A stretch of DNA of 7,459 nt from Planctomycetota bacterium. GTDB taxonomy: Bacteria; Planctomycetota; MHYJ01; JACPRB01. Position numbers and translations under genes: made by a program. Location of the stretch: contig JACQFK010000144.1 of the NCBI GenBank assembly GCA_016200125.1, positions 1 to 7,459 of the forward strand, given 5' to 3'. Below are positions 1-6,502 of this stretch, piece by piece. Every line of letters starts with the position of its first letter. The first letter of the stretch is position 1. The notes beneath the pieces are model-generated. The model made no database searches, had not been told where the DNA came from, and saw nothing but the letters and a program-made list of their open reading frames with translations.

Positions 1-219
1 CAGGGCAAGGCCGTCGAGCGCGAGGCCGAGATGCTGGAGTCGCGCCTCTTCCAGCACGAGATCGACCACCTGGACGGCATCCTCATCATCGACAAGATGA
101 CCCCCGCCGACCGCAAGCAGTGGGCGCCGCTCATCAAGGAGCTCGAGGAGGACTTCAAGGCCAACCGCAAGCCCAAGCGGCGTCCTCCGCCCCGCCCGCC
201 CGACAAAGAATCCGCGTAG
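1..219 (+). CDS. def: Peptide deformylase, C-terminal part (5' end outside window)
   Basis: Peptide deformylase removes the N-formyl group from the initiator methionine of new proteins in the cytoplasm. The reading frame is open from the first base, and 72 residues are visible. They include the diagnostic metal-binding motif QHEIDHLDG (HEIDH at nt 55-69). Its two histidines and glutamate bind and activate the catalytic Fe/Zn, and in this family it lies near the C-terminus. The preceding residues (EAEMLESRLFQHE) are also typical. The earlier motifs (GLAAxQ, EGCLS) would lie upstream, outside the window. After the catalytic helix the protein ends in a basic, proline-rich tail (about residues 54-72) that looks disordered; such tails vary in this family. 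The TAG stop directly abuts the ribF ATG, so the two genes are probably cotranscribed. The ATG at 31 is internal, not a start. Confidence 0.95.
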   Translation, partial: QGKAVEREAEMLESRLFQHEIDHLDGILIIDKMTPADRKQWAPLIKELEEDFKANRKPKRRPPPRPPDKESA

Positions 220-1143
220 ATGGAGATCCTTTCGGGACTCGACGCGCTCCCCGATCCCGGCCTTCGATCGCCGATCGTCACCTGGGGCGTCTTCGACGGA
301 GTCCACCGCGGCCACCAGCGGGTCATCGAGCAGGTCCGCTCCTGGGCCCGGACGGACGGCGTCTCCTCGGCCGTCGTCACCTTCGACCGCCATCCCGAGG
401 AGGTCCTTCGCGGCCGCAAAGTCCCGATGGTCAGCCCGCTCGGCGAGCGGCTGCGGCTGATCGGGGCGCTCGACGTCGACTACTGCCTCGTCCTCAACTT
501 CACCCTGGAATTCGCCAGGACCTCCGCCGAGGAGTTCATCCGCGGGATCGTGGCGGGCCGCCTGGCGGCGAAAGGGATCGTGCTGGGGCACGACTCGCGG
601 TTCGGGCGCGACCGGACGGGCGACCTCGACTTCCTCACGCGGCTGGGGCGCGACGTCGGGCTCGAGGTGCGGCATTCGGAGCCGGAGCAGTTCCAGGGGC
701 GGCCCGTGTCGAGCTCGCTCATCCGCGAGGCGATCTTCGCGGGGAGGCTCGAGGACGCGACCTTCCTGCTGGGCCGCCCGCCCTCGGTGATCGGCAGCGT
801 GGTACGGGGCGCGCGGCGGGGGACGGCGCTGGGCTTTCCCACCGCGAACCTCGAGTTGCACCACGCGGTGCGTCCTCCCCCCGGGGTGTACGTCGCCGAC
901 GTGCCGCTCGGCGGGAGCAGCTTCCGCGCCGTCGTCAACATCGGGACCCGTCCCACCTTCCAGCAGAACGGCGCCGAGATGATCGAGGTCCACCTGCTCG
1001 ACTATCCCCCGGGCGACCTCTACGGCCGCATCGTCGAAGTGCGCTTCCGGGCCCGCATCCGGGACGAGAAGAAGTTCGACGGGCCCGAGGCGCTCAAGCG
1101 CCAGATCTCCGCCGATATTGAAGTCGCCCGCCATGTTGTTTGA
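220..1143 (+). CDS. ribF: Bifunctional riboflavin kinase / FMN adenylyltransferase (FAD synthetase)
   Basis: RibF phosphorylates riboflavin to FMN and then adenylates FMN to FAD, both with ATP, in the cytoplasm. At 307 residues it has normal family length. The N-terminal nucleotidyltransferase domain (about 1-185) shows GVFDGVHRGHQ at 23-33, with the HxGH ATP motif at 29-32. It also has LGHDSRFGRDRTGD at 122-135 and VSSSLIRE at 163-170, the equivalent of the usual ISSTxIR motif. The C-terminal kinase domain shows GFPTAN at 205-210 (the Mg/ATP-binding PTAN), NIGTRPTF at 240-247, and EVHLLD at 256-261, whose E256 is the likely catalytic base by family analogy. It closes with LYGR and RDEKKFDGPEALK, as expected. 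The ATG begins on the base after the def TAG, with only a weak purine run (AAAGAA, 205-210) upstream, so coupling to def is likely. The 3' end overlaps the DUF58 gene by 11 bp. Confidence 0.96.
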   Translation: MEILSGLDALPDPGLRSPIVTWGVFDGVHRGHQRVIEQVRSWARTDGVSSAVVTFDRHPEEVLRGRKVPMVSPLGERLRLIGALDVDYCLVLNFTLEFARTSAEEFIRGIVAGRLAAKGIVLGHDSRFGRDRTGDLDFLTRLGRDVGLEVRHSEPEQFQGRPVSSSLIREAIFAGRLEDATFLLGRPPSVIGSVVRGARRGTALGFPTANLELHHAVRPPPGVYVADVPLGGSSFRAVVNIGTRPTFQQNGAEMIEVHLLDYPPGDLYGRIVEVRFRARIRDEKKFDGPEALKRQISADIEVARHVV

Positions 1144-1882
1144 CGACGTCTTCCTCCGGAAGCTGGAGGGGCTGCGGCTCGCGGTCCGCCGCTCCATCTC
1201 CGGCCGCCGGGAAGGGGAGCGGCTCACGAAGCGGCGCGGCGGCTCGTCGGACTTCACCTCGCACCGCTCCTACACCCAGGGCGACGAGTTCCGCGCCATC
1301 GACTGGAACCTCTACGGCCGGCTGGGGCAGCTCTACATCAAGGAGTTCACCCGGGAGGAGGCGCTTTCCGTCCGGCTCGTGGTCGACACCTCGGCGTCGA
1401 TGGCCCCCAAGTTCGAGTTCGCCCGGCGGCTGGGCGCGGCGCTCGCGCTCGTCGCCAGCCAGGAGGCGCCCTCGATCCCGCTCGCGGAACTGGAATCGCT
1501 CCGGATCGGCGCGCCCTTCGCGATCCCCTCGGTCCCCCGCGGGCTGGCGATCGTGGTGAGCGACCTCTGGGACGAGGGGCTGCGCTCGCAGCTGCTGCGG
1601 CTCAGGACCGAGACGGCCGTGATCCACGTCCTGTCGCCCGAGGAGCTGGAGCCCCCCGTCTCGGGAAAAGTGAGGCTCGTCGACGCCGAAAGCGGCGAGA
1701 GCGTGGTCCGCTTCGTGGGCGACGTGGAGCGGGCCGAGTACCGGCAGCTGCTCTCCGAGCACTGCGCGGCGTGGAGGAAGTGGTGCTTCGACCGCGAAAT
1801 GAACTACCTCCGCTGCGCGAGCTCGACGCCCCTGGAGGAGGTGGTCCAGGTCTACCTGCGAGAGGCGGGAGTGCTGGAGTGA
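1133..1882 (+). CDS. DUF58 family protein with shortened vWA-like domain
   Basis: This is a predicted cytoplasmic protein of 249 residues. DUF58 proteins carry a von Willebrand A-like fold and usually work with a MoxR AAA+ ATPase; their biochemical role is poorly defined. The N-terminal signature is clear: LTKRRGGSSDF at 31-41, YTQGDEFRAIDWNLYGR at 47-63, then the MIDAS loop DTSASM at 85-90 (DxSxS). A later strand and loop, AIVVSDLWDEG (139-149), and LVDAESGE (182-189) also match the family. The stretch between the MIDAS helix (ALALV, 104-108) and AIVVSD is only about 30 residues. From memory, typical members have about 60 there, including the MIDAS-2 threonine, so part of the fold seems missing. 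ATG 1133 is chosen because MLFDDVFLRKLE matches usual family starts and GAAG lies 9 bases upstream; a TTG at 1118 would add five residues. The gene overlaps ribF by 11 bp and the BatA-like gene by 4 bp. Confidence 0.9.
   Translation: MLFDDVFLRKLEGLRLAVRRSISGRREGERLTKRRGGSSDFTSHRSYTQGDEFRAIDWNLYGRLGQLYIKEFTREEALSVRLVVDTSASMAPKFEFARRLGAALALVASQEAPSIPLAELESLRIGAPFAIPSVPRGLAIVVSDLWDEGLRSQLLRLRTETAVIHVLSPEELEPPVSGKVRLVDAESGESVVRFVGDVERAEYRQLLSEHCAAWRKWCFDREMNYLRCASSTPLEEVVQVYLREAGVLE
1867..1871 (+). promoter_or_regulatory. Ribosome binding site of the BatA-like gene
   Basis: GGGAG lies 7 bases before GTG 1879, inside the 3' end of the DUF58 gene. It decides the start of the next gene, because the longer open frame from ATG 1771 has no comparable site and would add residues unlike this family. 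Confidence 0.6.
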
Positions 1883-3402
1883 GCTTCGAGCATCCCGCCG
1901 CCCTCTGGGCCCTGGCGTCGCTCGCGCTTCTCGTCCTCTTCAGCCTCTGGCGCCAGGCCGCGGCGCGGGTGACGGTCCCCAGCCTCGCGCTCTGGAGGAA
2001 GATCCCGGAGCGCAACCCGCCGGTCCGCGCCCTCCGGCGGCCCCGCTGGCGCTTCGAGCTGTTCCTCCAGGCGCTCGCGATCGCGGCCGCGGTGGCGGCC
2101 CTGGCGGGGCCCTACCGCGAGACCTCCGAGCCCAAACCCCGCCGCGTGGCCTTCGTGTTCGACACCTCGGCCCGGATGCGCGCGGGGAACCGCCTCTTCA
2201 AGGCGGGCGAAAAGGCCGGCCAGCTTGAGCTCAAGCTCAAGGGGGACGAGGTCAAGTACTACGCCTCGCTTCCGTCGCCGCAGCGGCTGGACGATCGTGC
2301 GGGGCTGCATCCGGTCGACGTCCACGTCGAGCTCGAGCCGCTGCTGGCGGCCGCCCGCGGGGGCGCCGATCACGTCATCCTCTTCTCTGACCGGCCGGCG
2401 GACGGCGCGACGCCGGCGCTGTTCGCGGCGCCGGCGGACAACGCGGGCATCGTCGAGTTCAGCGCCGGCGACGAGGAAGTGTTCGTGCGGATCGTCGACC
2501 GCGCTCCCGCGCGGCCCCTTCCGATCGAGCTGATCGCAGGGGACCTGAAGATCCGCGAGACCCTGCCTCCGGGCGCGCGGGTCTGGTCGCGGCGCGGCGA
2601 CTTTTCGAAAGCCGCCTCCGTGAGGGTCAGCCTGGACGTCGCCGACTCGTTTCCGCTGGACAATGTCGTCGAGGCGGCGCGGCTCGCGGGAACGGCGACG
2701 ACCGTGTCGGTGAGCGGCCTGGCCCACCCGCAGGTGCTGAAGGCGCTGCGCTCCATCCCCGGCGTCTCGCTCCGGTCGGGGGAGGGAGCGGCGAAGCTGG
2801 CGATCGGCATCGACGCGGCGCCGGGGCCGGCGGACCTGCGGATCTGGCTGATCCCTTCCCCCCGTCCGCTGGAGGGGGAAGCGGTGATTGCGAAGCATCC
2901 GCTCATGGCCGACCTGGAGAAGCGGGGCGGCGAGCTCGCCCGCGTCTGCGGCGAACTTCCGGCCGGCGACGGGGGAGGGGAGCCGCTGATCACGATCGGC
3001 GGGAAGGTCGCGGCGGCCCTGAGAGGTCGGGAGCTGCGGATCTGCGTCGACGTGAACGAATGGGGGAAGTCGCTTCCGTCGCTTCCCATCTTCTTCGCGA
3101 ACGCGGTCGACCTGGCCCGGAGCGGGGCGTCGGGGTTCGCGGTCCTCCGCACGGGCCGTCCCTTCGCGCTGCCGCCGGGCAGCGCGATCCGGAAGTCGCC
3201 GGAGGTGGCGCTCGCGGCGCTGTCGCCCGAAGGCATATTCGTCGCCCATACCGTGGGAGATTATGTGCTGCAGACCCCGTCGGGGGAGCGGACGCTGAGG
3301 GCGAACCTGCTCGACGAGCGCGAATCGGACAGCGTGGGGGAGGAGCGGGAACTCGCCTGGGACCCCGGCTCTCCGGCGGGGCGGGAGCGGAGTAGGTTAT
3401 AA
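1879..3402 (+). CDS. BatA-like membrane protein (aerotolerance regulator N-terminal domain)
   Basis: This 507-residue inner-membrane protein belongs to the BatA-like group found next to MoxR/DUF58 genes. Their role is thought to lie in envelope or complex assembly and is not firmly established. The N-terminus matches the BatA domain: MSFEHPAALWAL, a first hydrophobic segment (about 7-24), PSLALW at 34-39, and a second hydrophobic segment (about 59-78) ending in AGPY. Next comes a vWA-like region beginning VAFVFDTSARM (90-100). The MIDAS pattern there is DxSxR, not DxSxS, so metal binding is doubtful. LPSLPIFFANAVD (399-411) and ANLLDERESD (475-484) near the C-terminus also fit this family as I remember it. 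No C-terminal membrane segment is seen, so the bulk probably sits on one side of two N-terminal helices. GTG 1879 overlaps the DUF58 stop (GTGA), implying coupled translation. The TAA stop overlaps the promoter of the next gene. Confidence 0.87.
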   Translation: MSFEHPAALWALASLALLVLFSLWRQAAARVTVPSLALWRKIPERNPPVRALRRPRWRFELFLQALAIAAAVAALAGPYRETSEPKPRRVAFVFDTSARMRAGNRLFKAGEKAGQLELKLKGDEVKYYASLPSPQRLDDRAGLHPVDVHVELEPLLAAARGGADHVILFSDRPADGATPALFAAPADNAGIVEFSAGDEEVFVRIVDRAPARPLPIELIAGDLKIRETLPPGARVWSRRGDFSKAASVRVSLDVADSFPLDNVVEAARLAGTATTVSVSGLAHPQVLKALRSIPGVSLRSGEGAAKLAIGIDAAPGPADLRIWLIPSPRPLEGEAVIAKHPLMADLEKRGGELARVCGELPAGDGGGEPLITIGGKVAAALRGRELRICVDVNEWGKSLPSLPIFFANAVDLARSGASGFAVLRTGRPFALPPGSAIRKSPEVALAALSPEGIFVAHTVGDYVLQTPSGERTLRANLLDERESDSVGEERELAWDPGSPAGRERSRL

Positions 3403-3403
3403 T
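3398..3403 (+). promoter_or_regulatory. Probable -10 box (TATAAT) of the receiver gene, near-leaderless
   Basis: A perfect TATAAT stands out in this GC-rich sequence. It overlaps the TAA stop of the BatA-like gene and ends 12 bases before ATG 3416. Transcription starting about 7 bases downstream would leave a leader of only about 5 bases. No Shine-Dalgarno lies before the ATG, which fits leaderless translation. The position 17 bases upstream reads GGCGGG, so there is no recognisable -35 box. Confidence 0.55.
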
Positions 3404-3415
3404 TAGCGCGCAGCG

Positions 3416-3844
3416 ATGAGCACCCACACGATCCTGGCGATCGATGACTCGAAGAAGATCCTCGACATCATCAAGTATTTCCTCGAGAACGAGGGCTACA
3501 GCGTCAAGGCGGTCGGGGATCCCTTCGAGGGGATCCAGGTGGCGCAGCAGGGCGGGATCGACCTGATCCTGCTCGACATCATGATGCCCGGCATGGACGG
3601 CTACACCGTCTTCGACAACCTGAAGAAGGACCCCCGGACCAAGGAAGTCCCCGTGGTGATGCTCACGGCGAAGGCGATCATCCTCCACACGCCGAAGGAC
3701 TTCTTCTACGGCCTTTATGGGTTCCTCGCCAAGCCCTTCTCGAAGCAGCAGCTCCTCAAGGTCGTGAGCGAGGCGCTGCGGCTCACCAAGATCGGCCAGG
3801 AGGGGAAGTTCACGCCGCTCGAAGGCGAAGCGGACATTTCCTGA
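3416..3844 (+). CDS. Single-domain response regulator (CheY-like receiver)
   Basis: This is a 142-residue cytoplasmic receiver domain with no output domain. Every key residue is present: the acidic pair D10-D11 (AIDDS), the phosphoacceptor D54 in LILLDIMMPGMDG, the switch threonine T84 in VMLTAK, and K107 in LAKPFS. It should accept a phosphoryl group from a histidine kinase and act by protein-protein contact, as CheY or Spo0F do; no kinase is encoded in the window. A segment of about 18 residues between T84 and K107 (AIILHTPKDFFYGLYGF) replaces the usual short ADDY-type loop. This is the surface that normally contacts partners. About 20 residues (TKIGQEGKFTPLEGEADIS) extend beyond the last receiver helix and look unstructured. 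The ATG has a TATAAT close upstream and no Shine-Dalgarno, so the gene probably has its own promoter separate from the left-hand operon. Confidence 0.94.
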   Translation: MSTHTILAIDDSKKILDIIKYFLENEGYSVKAVGDPFEGIQVAQQGGIDLILLDIMMPGMDGYTVFDNLKKDPRTKEVPVVMLTAKAIILHTPKDFFYGLYGFLAKPFSKQQLLKVVSEALRLTKIGQEGKFTPLEGEADIS

Positions 3845-3872
3845 TTCCGGTTGCATTCCCTCCGGATTGACC

Positions 3873-3878
3873 TAATCT
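3873..3878 (+). promoter_or_regulatory. Possible -10 box (TAATCT) of the methyltransferase gene
   Basis: TAATCT fits the TANNNT -10 pattern and ends 9 bases before ATG 3888. A weak -35 candidate, TTGCAT, lies at 3851-3856 with a 16-base spacer. No Shine-Dalgarno precedes the ATG, so a start only a few bases upstream would again give a near-leaderless mRNA. Support is weaker than for the TATAAT at 3398. Confidence 0.35.
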
Positions 3879-3887
3879 AGTCGCCAC

Positions 3888-4607
3888 ATGTTCAAGAAGG
3901 CGTGGGGCAAGCTCAAGAGCGTCACCGGGAAGAACCTCAACCGCTTCCAGGCGCGCCGGGCGATCCGCAAGGGGATGTTCCAGGGGATCGACCTGAAGGG
4001 GATGGAGGAGCTCCGCGCGAAGGTCGGCGACCACCACTGCCGCAAGTACCAGGACCGCTTCGAGCACTCGCTCATCCGCAACGCCGAACGCGTGTTCAAG
4101 CTGGAGTTGGACAAGGGCAAGCCGCAGCGCATCCTCGACCTGGGCTGCGGCTTCGGCTACTTCATGTACGGGGCGAAGCAGTTCGGACACCGCCCGGTCG
4201 GCCTGGACGTCCCCGATCCCTACCTGGGCGAGGTGACCCGCCTTCTGGGCCTCGAGAAGGTGGTCCACCGCATCGAGCCCTTCCAGCCGCTGCCCGACCT
4301 GCCGGGCGCGCCCTTCGACCTGGTCACCGCGTTCGCGATCATGTTCGACAACGGCGGCTACGAGGGCCAGTGGGGCCTGAAGGAGTGGAAGTACTTCCTG
4401 AAGGACCTGCGGCGCTTCATGGCCCCCGGCTGCCTGATCCACTTCAAGTTCAACCAGTACACGGGCCCCGGCACGCAGTCGGGCATCGGCTGCCGGACCG
4501 TGACCTCCGAGCTGTGGGAGTTCTTCCACGCGATGGGGGGCCGCTTCGACAAGCGGACGATGCAGCTCAAGGACGCGCCCGCTCAGATCGACAAGAGCGG
4601 CGGATAA
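3888..4607 (+). CDS. Class I SAM-dependent methyltransferase, substrate unknown
   Basis: This 239-residue predicted soluble protein has a Rossmann-type methyltransferase core. Motif I is RILDLGCGFGY (81-91), the glycine-rich SAM-binding loop. Motif II is VGLDVPDP (104-111), whose D107 would contact the ribose hydroxyls. The motif IV region is FDLVTAFAIMFDN (143-155). After it, WGLKEWKYFLKDLRRFMAPG (162-181) and a strand with FKFNQ (186-190) recall methyltransferases found in glycosylation or polysaccharide clusters; this resemblance is from memory and does not fix the substrate. The first 50 residues are basic (KKAWGKLK) with no signal peptide or membrane segment. The gene lies 43 bp after the receiver and 56 bp before the next gene. 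No obvious metabolic partner sits beside it, so its acceptor cannot be told from context. Confidence 0.88.
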   Translation: MFKKAWGKLKSVTGKNLNRFQARRAIRKGMFQGIDLKGMEELRAKVGDHHCRKYQDRFEHSLIRNAERVFKLELDKGKPQRILDLGCGFGYFMYGAKQFGHRPVGLDVPDPYLGEVTRLLGLEKVVHRIEPFQPLPDLPGAPFDLVTAFAIMFDNGGYEGQWGLKEWKYFLKDLRRFMAPGCLIHFKFNQYTGPGTQSGIGCRTVTSELWEFFHAMGGRFDKRTMQLKDAPAQIDKSGG

Positions 4608-4649
4608 GTCTCGCGGTCACAACTCAGCCCCCTCCGACGTCAGACTTCT

Positions 4650-4655
4650 GAAGGG
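4650..4655 (+). promoter_or_regulatory. Ribosome binding site of the 145-residue hypothetical gene
   Basis: GAAGGG ends 8 bases before ATG 4664. It is the only clear Shine-Dalgarno in the middle block and supports this start, in contrast with the two preceding genes, which lack one. Confidence 0.6.
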
Positions 4656-4663
4656 TCCACCGT

Positions 4664-5101
4664 ATGGACATCGACAGAGTTCAGGCGGAATGGGTGCTCG
4701 GCCTGCTGCGCCCCCAGGGGCTTCCGGCCTTCGCCGCCGAGGCTCTGAGGCAGGGCTTCCGGGGCCGCTTCCTCAGCGACTTGGCCGAACTGGATCATCC
4801 CCGGGTCCTGCCCGAGGAGGTCTTCGACGGGGCGCTGCGGGAGCTGGGCCGGGAGCCGATCACGGCGCTGCAGGCGGCACGTCGCCTGGCGCGCGAGGCG
4901 GCCCTGCGGATCCTGCGGGATCGGACCCCGCCGACGGCGGCCGCCGCGGAGATCTCCCGTCTGCTTCGCCGCTTCGATCGGGAGGAAGTCCCTCCGGAGC
5001 TCCGGGAATTCAGATGGTCGACGGAGCCGTCGCCGCGCAAGCGGTCGCTGGCCGATGAGCAGAGGATCGTCGAGCTCGCGTGGGAGCTGATCGAGGAGTG
5101 A
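4664..5101 (+). CDS. Hypothetical protein, 145 residues, helical
   Basis: I do not recognise this gene with confidence. It encodes a 145-residue, mostly helical, charged protein with no signal peptide, membrane segment or cysteine. The layout resembles, from memory, a widespread group of small uncharacterised proteins. It has an N-terminal helix with AAEALRQGFRGRFLSDLAEL (24-43), then an acidic linker and GALRELG (56-62). A long helix (AARRLAREAALRILRD, 71-86) follows, then a second (AAAAEISRLLRRFD, 92-105). The C-terminus (DEQRIVELAWELIEE, 131-145) is another acidic helix. The group has no assigned function that I know of; members are sometimes seen near toxin-immunity genes, but nothing here indicates that. 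GAAGGG upstream supports the ATG. The gene is separated by 56 bp from the methyltransferase and ends 6 bp from the stop of a convergent gene. Confidence 0.72.
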   Translation: MDIDRVQAEWVLGLLRPQGLPAFAAEALRQGFRGRFLSDLAELDHPRVLPEEVFDGALRELGREPITALQAARRLAREAALRILRDRTPPTAAAAEISRLLRRFDREEVPPELREFRWSTEPSPRKRSLADEQRIVELAWELIEE

Positions 5102-5107
5102 GCGGCC

Positions 5108-6502
5108 CTATCGCGGCGGCCGGTCCTTCGAGCTCTTCGCGACCGAGGTCGAGAAGCGCCAGGTCTTCGACCAGGGCTTGCCCGCCACGTCGACCGTCAT
5201 GCTGACTTCGTAGTCGACGTTCACCTTGAGCGGGTCCTTGGGGATCAGGCACACGGCGGCCTGGTACTTGGTGAAGTCGGCGTTCGCGCCCTGCTGCGGG
5301 TCGAAGAGGTAGCAGTCTACCGGCGTCCCCGGCGGGGCCTTCGCGCCGGGCGGCATCTGCGCCGCGCCCGGCGGTAGGGCCTTCAGCGTCCCTTCCTTCA
5401 GCTTCAGGTTGGAGGTGCCGAAGTACACCGTGATCGGGTAGCCCGCGGCGTTGTCGCCGGGCGTGGCGTCGGGCGCCTCCTTGCCGTAGTTCGTGCCCAC
5501 GCCCGTCTGGCCGGGCACCGGGCAGAGCACCGGCCAGTAGGTGGCCGGCGCCTGGCCCATGTTCGACCGCCCGTCGATCCCCGTAAACGCCCCCTCGATC
5601 CCCACGCCGAACGCCATCGTCGCCGGCCGGATCACGTCCTGCCGGTGGAAGTAGGTGCCCACCATGCCCGCGGCGACGTTGTCCGCCGACTGGCCCCGTC
5701 CGAGGATCGACCGATTCCCGGCGTCGTTGCCTTCCTTGGAGTAGCCCGGCTTCCCGGGCTCCTCCGGATGGGTCAGGATGTTGTTCATCGCCATGTACTT
5801 GCAGTGCTTCTGGAGCTCGGCGCTCAGCTTCACGTCTTCGGGCCTCGGCGTGAGACCGATCTCGACCCGCTCCTCGTTCACGCCCTTCAGGATCCCGAGC
5901 GCGCCGGGCACGGTCGTCGCGAGGGTCCTGCCCTTGATCGAGGGATTCTCGCCCAGGGGCCCCAGCGTGAGACCGATGAACTCCATGGTCGCCGAGCACC
6001 AGCGCTCGTGCTCGCCCGGCAGCGGGAAGAGCCAGGTGCGGCCTTCCCAGACGATTCCGTCGGCCTTCGCATCGGCGTAGGAGCCGTTGCCGTTGGCGTC
6101 GACGATCACGAACTGCTCGGTGCCGATCAGGACGTGGAGCGTGGTGAGGTTGCGGTAGACCCAGGTCCCGTCCTCTCGCTTGTGGAACTCCAGCTTGATC
6201 GTGAGCGACTTGGGCTTTTCGCCTTCGCCCTGGACCTGGACCGCCACGATCTCCCGCTTGGTGAGGGTGCGGGTCTTCCCGTTGTCCTTGACGTCGATCT
6301 CCAGGGCGCCTTTCTCGTTCACCTTCGCGGGAATCACGACGCCGCCCAGCGTCAGGCCTTCGCCCACCGGACGGTCGAGGTCGCCGAGGAGCTGTGCCTG
6401 GTAGGCCGTCTGCGAGTCCTGGGGGACGATCTTGATCGGAAGGGGCTTCTCGTCCTGGGGGGACGGAAGCGCGAGCGCCAGCAGCAGCAGGGCGGTTCTC
6501 AC
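5108..6502 (-). CDS. Secreted CAP-like (SCP/PR1) protein with C-terminal Ig-like domain
   Basis: This is a 464-residue predicted exported protein. A short hydrophobic stretch (TALLLLALALPSP, 3-15) looks like a signal peptide. Residues 25-165 are a beta-rich region holding a Ca-binding-like loop, VDANGNGSYAD (134-144). The CAP-like domain spans about 200-325: LKGVNEERVEIGL (205-217), KHCKYMAMNN (232-241), THPEEPGKPGYSKEG (244-258) and YFHRQDVIRP (284-293). These follow the pattern of the bacterial CAP subfamily with an early His, HxExP..GY and FHR. The tail (about 418-453; IPKDPLKVNVDYEVSM, WSKTWRFST) resembles Ig-like Big_5-type domains. CAP proteins act outside the cytoplasm; the bacterial ones mostly lack a known activity. 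GTG 6502 overlaps the upstream TGA (GTGA) and has GAAGGTG 8 bases before it. Extending the open frame beyond 6502 would only add a charged sequence with no signal peptide. Confidence 0.85.
   Translation of the reverse strand: MRTALLLLALALPSPQDEKPLPIKIVPQDSQTAYQAQLLGDLDRPVGEGLTLGGVVIPAKVNEKGALEIDVKDNGKTRTLTKREIVAVQVQGEGEKPKSLTIKLEFHKREDGTWVYRNLTTLHVLIGTEQFVIVDANGNGSYADAKADGIVWEGRTWLFPLPGEHERWCSATMEFIGLTLGPLGENPSIKGRTLATTVPGALGILKGVNEERVEIGLTPRPEDVKLSAELQKHCKYMAMNNILTHPEEPGKPGYSKEGNDAGNRSILGRGQSADNVAAGMVGTYFHRQDVIRPATMAFGVGIEGAFTGIDGRSNMGQAPATYWPVLCPVPGQTGVGTNYGKEAPDATPGDNAAGYPITVYFGTSNLKLKEGTLKALPPGAAQMPPGAKAPPGTPVDCYLFDPQQGANADFTKYQAAVCLIPKDPLKVNVDYEVSMTVDVAGKPWSKTWRFSTSVAKSSKDRPPR

Noticed and set aside
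120..1121. Long plus-strand open frame across def and ribF in another frame
   Set aside because: It gives Arg/Pro/Gly-rich sequence with no motif and lies over two clearly recognised genes.
1118..1132. TTG start for the DUF58 gene at 1118
   Set aside because: No Shine-Dalgarno before it and only five extra residues; ATG 1133 matches the usual family N-terminus.
1771..1878. Alternative ATG start for the BatA-like gene at 1771
   Set aside because: It would add 36 Gly/Pro-rich residues inside the DUF58 gene. GTG 1879 has a GGGAG site and gives the typical MSFEHPAALW start.
1852..3249. Long minus-strand open frame opposite the BatA-like gene
   Set aside because: Its translation is Arg/Gly/Pro-rich low-complexity sequence with no motif. 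The plus-strand frame has family signatures, membrane segments and normal codon use; long antisense frames are expected at this GC content.
4640..4651. Small hairpin TCAGA-CT-TCTGA before the hypothetical gene
   Set aside because: The two-base loop is too small for a stable hairpin and there is no T-run, so it is neither a terminator nor a supported regulatory element.
5103..5122. Inverted repeat CGGCC / GGCCG between the convergent genes, a possible terminator
   Set aside because: Only a 5-bp stem with a 10-base loop and no T-run on either strand; expected by chance in this GC-rich DNA.
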